This document shows, piece after piece, positions 58,447-64,000 of a stretch of 64,000 bases of DNA. The notes beneath the pieces were generated by a model, which was given only the letters and a program-made list of their open reading frames with translations, was not told the origin of the DNA and ran no database searches. Position 1 is the first letter of the stretch. Each line of letters starts with the position of its first letter. The position numbers and the translations under genes were made by a program. Origin of the DNA: UBA5794 sp964196275 (lineage in GTDB: Bacteria > Actinomycetota > Acidimicrobiia > Spongiisociales > UBA5794); assembly GCA_964196275.1 (NCBI GenBank), contig CAXMSN010000001.1, positions 1 to 64,000 on the forward strand, given 5' to 3'.

Positions 58447-59585
58447 GACCCCTGGTCATCCTCGGTGCGACCGGTTCCATCGGGCGCCAGACAGTCGAAG
58501 TAGCAGACCGCATCGGTGCGCCCATCGTGGCGCTCGCTGCGAGGACACCTTCCAAACGCCTACTCGAACTTGGGATTCAGTATCCCGACGCCGTCGTTTG
58601 TGTGGTTGAGCCTGGCGAAAGTGCGGATGTCTTCCGCGAAGCTCTTGGAGACAGAGCCCACTTCGGCAAGGGCGCCATGACTGAAGTGGCGGCCATGTCC
58701 GGGGCCACGGTCGTCAATGGTGTCGTTGGAGCTGCAGGTCTGGAAGCATCTCTGTCTGCGCTCTACGCAGGGAACCGCCTTGCGCTTGCCAACAAGGAGA
58801 GTCTCGTGGCGGGTGGAAGCCTCATGCGAGCGGCTCTCGAGAGCGGGGACGGGGAGCTGATCCCTGTCGACTCCGAACATTCGGCGATCTGGCAATGCAT
58901 CGCAGGGGAGAACGTTGACAGCGTTCACCGGCTCATCTTGACGGCGTCAGGAGGCCCATTCAAGGGGTACAGCCCTCAGGATCTTGAATCCGTGACGGTC
59001 GAGCAGGCCCTTGCGCATCCGACGTGGGTGATGGGCCCTCGGATCACCACGGACTCTGCGACCCTGATGAACAAGGCGTTCGAGGTGATCGAAGCCCACT
59101 ATCTGTTCGACATGCCGTACGACAATATCGATGTTGTGGTCCACCCGCAGAGCATCGTTCACTCGCTGGTCGAGTTCAGCGATGGGGTCGTGAAAGCCGA
59201 GCTGGGACACCCTGACATGCGAAAGCCGATCCAGATCGCCATGACACATCCCGACCGTGCCGCTGTCGAACATGAACCGTTCGATCTTGTCGGAGTCGAT
59301 CTCACGTTCGAACGGCCAGATGTCGATTCGTTCCCGTGTCTGACACTTGGCTACGAGGCTGGGCGGGCGGGCGGTACGGCAACTGCGGTCCTGAACGCAG
59401 CTGACGAGATCGCGGTCGCGGCGTTCCTTGACGGACGTGTTCCGTTCACGGCGATCGCCCAGGTCGTGGAGTCGGTTCTCGCAGCCCATGACGTCCGCGA
59501 GCCGGAGGGCGTCGAAGATGTCGTCGATGCAGACGGATGGGCACGGCGCATGGCTCAGCAACTGTGCGAGACCACCGCCGGTTGA
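58413..59585 (+). CDS. dxr: 1-deoxy-D-xylulose 5-phosphate reductoisomerase
   Basis: 390 aa from GTG 58413, the only ATG/GTG/TTG upstream of the NADPH motif (LVILGATGSIGRQT); a CTG at 58443 is the alternative. LANKESLVAGG, PVDSEHSAIWQ, ILTASGGPF and MNKAFEVIEAHYLF are Dxr motifs. Second enzyme of the MEP isoprenoid pathway; fosmidomycin target. Overlaps cdsA by 34 nt. Confidence 0.93.
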   Translation: MGSVHLGWPPLRPLVILGATGSIGRQTVEVADRIGAPIVALAARTPSKRLLELGIQYPDAVVCVVEPGESADVFREALGDRAHFGKGAMTEVAAMSGATVVNGVVGAAGLEASLSALYAGNRLALANKESLVAGGSLMRAALESGDGELIPVDSEHSAIWQCIAGENVDSVHRLILTASGGPFKGYSPQDLESVTVEQALAHPTWVMGPRITTDSATLMNKAFEVIEAHYLFDMPYDNIDVVVHPQSIVHSLVEFSDGVVKAELGHPDMRKPIQIAMTHPDRAAVEHEPFDLVGVDLTFERPDVDSFPCLTLGYEAGRAGGTATAVLNAADEIAVAAFLDGRVPFTAIAQVVESVLAAHDVREPEGVEDVVDADGWARRMAQQLCETTAG

Positions 59586-59638
59586 GCGATATCGGCGGTA
59601 CCGTTTACCGACACTGTTGACTGAGACGGAGGCACCCG

Positions 59639-60799
59639 ATGGGGCCGTTCATAATGATCGCGGGCATCATCCTCATGATCGTGATCCATGAGGGCGGGCA
59701 CTTCGTCGCCGCGAAGTACTTCGGTATGAAGGCCACCGAGGCGTTCTTCGGGTTTGGCCCGCGCCTGTGGTCGACCCAGCGAGGTGAGACAGAGTACGGA
59801 ATCAAGGCGATTCCCTTCGGCGGATATGTCCGCATCATCGGGATGAACCCCTTCGAAGAGGTTGCCCCAGAAGAAGAGGGTCGTACGTATCGCGTTGCCG
59901 CGTTCTGGAAGAAATCCGTCGTGGTCCTCGCTGGGATCGCGAGCCATTTCGTTGTTGCGTTCACGATCCTGTTCCTGGTCGGTCTGATCTATGGAACGGT
60001 CGCTCGCGATGCCGACGATCTCGTACTGCTTACCACGACCATCGGAGACGTCTCGGAGACGGTTCTGGACGGCTCCGAGACGTCACCCGCAGCGATGGCT
60101 GGCGTCGATGTCGACGATGTGATCGTGGCGACCGACGGGGTTCCTGTGGCGACATGGGACGACTTCGCTGACTTCACAGCTTCGCGGCCAGGCGAGGCGG
60201 TGGTGATCGGTGTCGAACGCGATGGCGAGCGGTTGGACCTCAGCACCACCTTGGCAATGGTGGAGCGACCGAAAAGGGACGATCAGCGAAATATCATCCT
60301 TGACGCTGACAATGAACCCGTCCTTGAGACGGTCGGCTTCTTCGGTGTGACGCCGCTTGCGGATCGCGAATACCACGGACCGATTGGGATGATCGGCGTG
60401 GCCGTCGGGCAGATGGGCGAAGCGATTGTCCAGAGCGTCAACGGGCTTTGGCAGATGGTTGTCGGGTTCCCCAAGCTCCTGATGGCGACGTTCGGTGGGG
60501 ATGACGAGATCCTGGAAACGGTCCGGCCCGTGTCTCCCATCGGTCTTGTGAAACTCGCGGGTCCTGTCGAGAGCACCCTCATATTGCTTGCCCTTGTGAA
60601 CATCTTCGTCGGGGTCCTGAACTTCGTCCCGCTGTATCCCCTCGACGGTGGACACTTCGCTGTTGCGCTCTACGAGAAGATCACGGGTCGCGTCCCGGCT
60701 GTGGAGAAGATGATGCCCGTGGCAGCTGCCGTCTTCATCTTCCTCGTGAGTCTGGGCCTCATGGGCCTGTACTTCGACACGTTCGGACAAGTGGGCTGA
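59639..60799 (+). CDS. rseP: Site-2 metalloprotease RseP/Rip1
   Basis: 386 aa. HEGGH (His17, Glu18, His21) in the first helix, a PDZ domain in the middle (about 125-195), and the second metal ligand motif NFVPLYPLDGGH with Asp336 in a late helix. Cleaves membrane-bound anti-sigma factors and signal-peptide remnants within the membrane. GGAGG lies about 8 nt before the ATG. dxr-rseP-ispG is the conserved order. Confidence 0.95.
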   Translation: MGPFIMIAGIILMIVIHEGGHFVAAKYFGMKATEAFFGFGPRLWSTQRGETEYGIKAIPFGGYVRIIGMNPFEEVAPEEEGRTYRVAAFWKKSVVVLAGIASHFVVAFTILFLVGLIYGTVARDADDLVLLTTTIGDVSETVLDGSETSPAAMAGVDVDDVIVATDGVPVATWDDFADFTASRPGEAVVIGVERDGERLDLSTTLAMVERPKRDDQRNIILDADNEPVLETVGFFGVTPLADREYHGPIGMIGVAVGQMGEAIVQSVNGLWQMVVGFPKLLMATFGGDDEILETVRPVSPIGLVKLAGPVESTLILLALVNIFVGVLNFVPLYPLDGGHFAVALYEKITGRVPAVEKMMPVAAAVFIFLVSLGLMGLYFDTFGQVG

Positions 60800-60809
60800 C
60801 CACCTCCCG

Positions 60810-60836
60810 TTGACACGGGTGACAGCTCACTACGCT
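60810..60836 (+). promoter_or_regulatory. Promoter candidate of ispG
   Basis: TTGACA at 60810-60815 and TACGCT at 60831-60836 (15-nt spacer, short), the latter 8 nt before the ATG. The -35 lies within CCCGTTGACACGGG (60807-60820), an inverted repeat with a 4-nt centre that could be an operator. Confidence 0.45.
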
Positions 60837-60844
60837 TCCAGAAG

Positions 60845-62056
60845 ATGACTTATCCACGACGAATCACACGTTCGCTCCATGTTGGCGACGTCGAAGTCGG
60901 CGGAGGCTCGCCTGTGAGCGTCCAGTCGATGACGACGACCAAGACGGCGGACGTCGATGCAACCCTCGCTCAGATCTACGCCCTCGCGGGTGCGGGTGCC
61001 GACATCGTCAGAGTGACTTGCAATACCGTCGAGGCCGCTCAGGGCATCGCCGAGATGATGCCTCGCTCCCCGGTGCCCATCGTCGCCGACATCCACTTCC
61101 AGTACCGGCTTGCGCTTGCAGCCATCGAGGCCGGCGTCTCGGCGCTGCGCCTGAACCCTGGGAACATAAGGAACGAAGACCACATCAAGACCGTCGCGCG
61201 CGCTGCGCTCGATGCTGGGATTCCCATCCGCATCGGAGTGAACGCCGGGTCACTCGACAAGGACCTGTTGGCCAAGCATGGCGGACCCGTGCCCGAGGCG
61301 CTCGTCGAATCCGCGTTGCTGGAGATCAAGTACCTCAACGATGTCGATTTCCACGACATCAAGATCTCCGTCAAGCATTCGAACGTACCGCTCATGATCG
61401 AGTCGTATCGGCTTCTCGCCGACACGGTCGACTACCCGCTGCATCTCGGCGTGACCGAGGCGGGCCCGCCTCCGGGTGGATTGATCAAGTCGGTCGCTGG
61501 CATCGCGACGTTGCTCAGCGAGGGGATAGGCGACACGATCCGGTTCTCCCTGACCGCGGATTCGGTGGAGGAGGCGAAGGCGGGGAGGTCTCTCCTCGAG
61601 TATCTGGGACTCCGTGAGCGCTCTTCGCTCGACCTCATAGCCTGCCCGTCCTGCGGTCGTGCCGAGGTCGATGTCATCAAGGTGGCATCGGAGGCGAACG
61701 AACGCCTCGAAGCGATGAAACTCCCCATCCAGGTAGCGGTCATGGGTTGTGTCGTCAACGGGCCAGGCGAAGCCCGCGAGGCCGACATCGGCTTGGCAGC
61801 CGGCAGAGGGAAAGGCCACTTGTTCATCAAGGGCGAAGTAGTCAGGGTCGTGCCTGAGGCGATGATGGTGGATGCCTTGGTGGAGGAAGCAGGTCTGCTT
61901 GCCGAGCAGGGCGTCGAGGCCCGCATTGCGGCTGCCGATGTCACCGCAGCCGACCTCGCTCAGGAGACACGGCTGGAGTTACTGACCTCCCAGGGCGACA
62001 TCAACCACGCCGCCGAACGCCGAGCCGCCGTGAAAGAAGTAGCGAGCGACTCGTAA
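60845..62056 (+). CDS. ispG: 4-hydroxy-3-methylbut-2-en-1-yl diphosphate synthase
   Basis: 403 aa. TIM-barrel half (VSVQSMTTTKTADVDATL, IVADIHFQYRLAL, LRLNPGNI) and Fe-S half with CPSCGR, MGCVVNGPGEA and Glu ligand nearby: the 4Fe-4S cluster of GcpE/IspG. Penultimate MEP-pathway step, electrons from ferredoxin or flavodoxin. The C-terminal 40 residues are an extra charged tail. Confidence 0.95.
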   Translation: MTYPRRITRSLHVGDVEVGGGSPVSVQSMTTTKTADVDATLAQIYALAGAGADIVRVTCNTVEAAQGIAEMMPRSPVPIVADIHFQYRLALAAIEAGVSALRLNPGNIRNEDHIKTVARAALDAGIPIRIGVNAGSLDKDLLAKHGGPVPEALVESALLEIKYLNDVDFHDIKISVKHSNVPLMIESYRLLADTVDYPLHLGVTEAGPPPGGLIKSVAGIATLLSEGIGDTIRFSLTADSVEEAKAGRSLLEYLGLRERSSLDLIACPSCGRAEVDVIKVASEANERLEAMKLPIQVAVMGCVVNGPGEAREADIGLAAGRGKGHLFIKGEVVRVVPEAMMVDALVEEAGLLAEQGVEARIAAADVTAADLAQETRLELLTSQGDINHAAERRAAVKEVASDS

Positions 62057-62080
62057 CCGAGCAATGGGTAGGTGTCGGCT

Positions 62081-62878
62081 ATGGGCCGAGGAGTTGGACA
62101 AACGGATCATGAGGGCAGACCCGTCGACTTCGGACGGACAGCCTCTGACTACGAGCAGTATCGCCCAGGCTTCCCAGACCAATTCTTCGATCGCCTTGAG
62201 AGCCGCGGCTGGATTGTCGCTGGGCAGCACGGCTTGGATCTTGGAACCGGTACAGGGACGGTCGCAATAGGCCTGTCGGCTCGCGGGCTTGACATGACCG
62301 GTCTTGACATAGCGCCTGAGCTCCTCGACGCGGCACGACAGACCGCAGTGGACCGTGGCCTCTCGCCCCGATTTTTCGTCGGGAAGGCTGAGGCGACGGG
62401 TCAGACCGATGCGTCGTACGCTCTTGTGACTGCCGGCCAAAGCTGGTGGTGGTTCGACTCGGACGCCACCATCCGCGAAGTGCACCGCATCCTCAGATCA
62501 GGCGGGCGTCTCGCGATCTGTGCCTTCAGTTATCTGCCGTTAGGTGGCACTGCCGCCGGTCGTACCGAGGATCTCATCCTTGAGCACAACCCTGGATGGA
62601 CCAAAGCCGGCTGGCGAGGTGTACATCCTGAGCAGGTGCGAGCACTCGACGAGGGTGGCTTCACCGGGGTGGAAAGTTTCAGCTACACGGTCGATGTGCC
62701 CTTCACCCACGAGGCCTGGCGTGGCCGCATGCGAACATGCAACGGAGTCGGAGCGTCACTCGACGAGGGGGAAGTGGATCGATTCGACGGGGCTCTCGCC
62801 ACGATGCTCGCCAACGAGTTCCCTGGCGACCTCACCGTCCCTCACCGCATCTTCGCCGCCAGCGGCATCAAGCCTTGA
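62081..62878 (+). CDS. Class I SAM-dependent methyltransferase
   Basis: 265 aa from ATG 62081 (a GTG at 62072 is possible). SAM-binding LDLGTGTGTVAIGLS, acidic TGLDIAPELL and AGQSWWWFD, a pattern of the UbiE/Methyltransf_11 group. N-terminal DFGRTASDYEQYRPGFP is typical of small-molecule methyltransferases. Substrate unknown. Alone between ispG and proS. Confidence 0.85.
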   Translation: MGRGVGQTDHEGRPVDFGRTASDYEQYRPGFPDQFFDRLESRGWIVAGQHGLDLGTGTGTVAIGLSARGLDMTGLDIAPELLDAARQTAVDRGLSPRFFVGKAEATGQTDASYALVTAGQSWWWFDSDATIREVHRILRSGGRLAICAFSYLPLGGTAAGRTEDLILEHNPGWTKAGWRGVHPEQVRALDEGGFTGVESFSYTVDVPFTHEAWRGRMRTCNGVGASLDEGEVDRFDGALATMLANEFPGDLTVPHRIFAASGIKP

Positions 62879-62889
62879 AGCCGCAGTAC

Positions 62890-62932
62890 GTACCACGTAA
62901 CACGTACTGCGTGATCCGGTAGTCCGTGGTCC
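62890..62932 (+). repeat. Heptanucleotide array joining GTAnnAC and GTGGTCC types
   Basis: GTACCAC, GTAACAC, GTACTGC, GTGATCC, then after one extra G GTAGTCC, GTGGTCC. Both heptad flavours occur in the same array, showing that they are one family. Located between the methyltransferase gene and proS. Confidence 0.8.
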
Positions 62933-62978
62933 TCTGCCGAGCGCTATCCTCGCTCGAAGCCACGGACCCAGGAGACGC

Positions 62979-64000
62979 ATGCGCTGGTCGCAAGCTTTCA
63001 TACCCACTCTGCGCGACGACCCTGCTGATGCAGAGGCGGTGAGTCACCGGTTGCTCGTACGGGCCGGGTACATACGGCAACTGATGGCCGGCGTGTACTC
63101 GATGCTTCCGCTCGGCCAGAGGGTCCGCACGAAAGTCATGAACATCATCCGCGAGGAGATCGATGCGATCGGTGGTCAGGAGTTCCTCCTCCCGCAGATG
63201 CATCCCCGTGAGATCTGGGACCGCACAGGTCGCTCGGAGACGATGGCAGACATCATGATGTCCTTTCAGGACAACAAGGGTGCAGACATCATCCTCGGTC
63301 CCACGCATGAGGAGATCTTTGCGACCGTTTCGACCGAGTTGACCTCCTACAAGCAACTTCCGCAGCTGTGGTATCACATCCAGACCAAGTTCAGAGACGA
63401 GGCTCGGCCGAAGTCCGGCCTCCTACGTGTCCGAGAGTTCACGATGAAGGACTCGTATTCGTTCGACATCGACGAGGCGGGTCTCGACCTCCAGTTCGAT
63501 CGGCACTACGACGCCTACGTACGGATCTTCGAACGCCTTGGAATGAGCGTTGTCTCGGTCCGTGCTTCGTCTGGAGCCATGGGTGGCAAGGAATCTGTGG
63601 AGTTCATGGTCCGCAGCGACGTCGGTGAGGATGAGGTCGCACACTGCGCTGAGTGCGGCTACGCAGCCAACGTGGAGACCGCATCATCGGTGGTAGCACC
63701 GGTCGAAGATCCAGACGGTGAATTCGAACTCGAGCGGTTCGACACTCCCGCCGTCCGCACCATCGCCGATCTCGAGGTCTTCGAAGGTGGTGCCTCGGCT
63801 GATCGACAAGTGAAGACGCTGGTATATGTGCTCGACGGCGACCTCGCGTTGGTACTCCTCAGAGGTGACCACGTGCTCCAGGAGCAGAAGCTCAAGGACG
63901 AGGTGCGTGCGATAGTGGCGAGGCCTGCTCAGGCGGACGAGATCGTGAAACTTCTTGGTGCGGATGCCGGAAGCCTCGGAGCGGTCGGTGTCACGGACGT
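62979..64000 (+). CDS. proS: Prolyl-tRNA synthetase, 3' end cut by window
   Basis: 340 codons visible from ATG 62979 (AGGAGA 4-5 nt upstream). Class II motif 1-2 regions (GVYSMLPLGQRV, LGPTHEEIF, QTKFRDEARPKSGLLRVREFTMKD in parts) are bacterial-type ProRS. The region beginning about residue 225 is the inserted editing domain (CAECGYAANVE onward). Charges tRNA-Pro. TATCCT at about 62945 could be its -10 element. Confidence 0.95.
   Translation, partial: MRWSQAFIPTLRDDPADAEAVSHRLLVRAGYIRQLMAGVYSMLPLGQRVRTKVMNIIREEIDAIGGQEFLLPQMHPREIWDRTGRSETMADIMMSFQDNKGADIILGPTHEEIFATVSTELTSYKQLPQLWYHIQTKFRDEARPKSGLLRVREFTMKDSYSFDIDEAGLDLQFDRHYDAYVRIFERLGMSVVSVRASSGAMGGKESVEFMVRSDVGEDEVAHCAECGYAANVETASSVVAPVEDPDGEFELERFDTPAVRTIADLEVFEGGASADRQVKTLVYVLDGDLALVLLRGDHVLQEQKLKDEVRAIVARPAQADEIVKLLGADAGSLGAVGVTD

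Overview
The window looks like chromosomal DNA from an actinomycetote, probably a deep-branching lineage such as Acidimicrobiia. Pointers are the moderately high GC content, the actinobacteria-typical genes (a DUF2469 protein, a SepIVA-like coiled-coil protein next to coaD, a mycoredoxin, WhiG-type sigma, InhA-like FabI, CofG/CofH for F420, an AdnA/AdnB-type helicase-nuclease), frequent GTG starts and many genes that look leaderless. Almost everything is housekeeping sequence; there is no prophage, CRISPR array, insertion sequence or tRNA/rRNA gene that I can see.

Layout. 1-3.8 kb (minus): a UvrD-like helicase with a C-terminal Fe-S RecB nuclease (cut by the window edge) and a separate RecB-family nuclease. 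3.85-5.45 kb: the most unusual part, two large, highly structured plus-strand RNA candidates flanking a minus-strand lipoprotein gene. Both have the same upstream design: CGCGAAAA-N12-CGCGAAAA, then 17 nt to a TTG-type -35 box. 5.6-13.9 kb: PH/SHOCT membrane protein, TRAM-domain RNA methyltransferase, a small membrane protein, fabI, a histidine kinase, ddl, a stand-alone AsnC ligand-binding protein, a membrane-anchored beta-propeller-like protein, a degenerate cold-shock protein and rpmB. 14-25.1 kb (plus): recG-rsmD-coaD-sepIVA-like-yceD-rpmF-plsX-rnc-smc-ftsY-cdd. 25.2-30 kb (minus): etfBA, then the nucleoside salvage chain upp-ATL-deoA-punA with 4-nt overlaps. 30.2-32.9 kb: ffh-rpsP-khpA-rimM.

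The usual rimM-trmD-rplS neighbourhood is then split by about 11.7 kb of metabolic genes: icmF, a Rieske-TPP enzyme fusion, a lipoprotein, an MFS exporter with a palindromic operator inside its promoter, cofG, an N-terminally extended cofH and a TetR regulator. It resumes with trmD-rplS, an AlkA-like glycosylase, lepB, DUF2469, yraN, an enoyl-CoA hydratase, comM, dprA, a mycoredoxin, xerC and whiG. From 53.8 kb comes the classical rpsB-tsf-pyrH-frr-cdsA-dxr-rseP-ispG series, a methyltransferase and the start of proS. Together these encode ribosome and tRNA maturation, protein export (ffh, ftsY, lepB), phospholipid and fatty-acid synthesis (plsX, fabI, cdsA), the isoprenoid MEP pathway (dxr, ispG), DNA repair and recombination, and natural-transformation-type proteins (comM, dprA).

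A second genome-scale signal is a family of heptanucleotide arrays (GTGGTCC, GTCTGTG and GTAnnAC types, exactly 7-nt period) at about a dozen gene borders. Many sit beside a GC-rich core related to TCGCTCGCTGCGCTCGCTCC. Three arrays reach into coding ends (rpsP, rimM and a lipoprotein gene).
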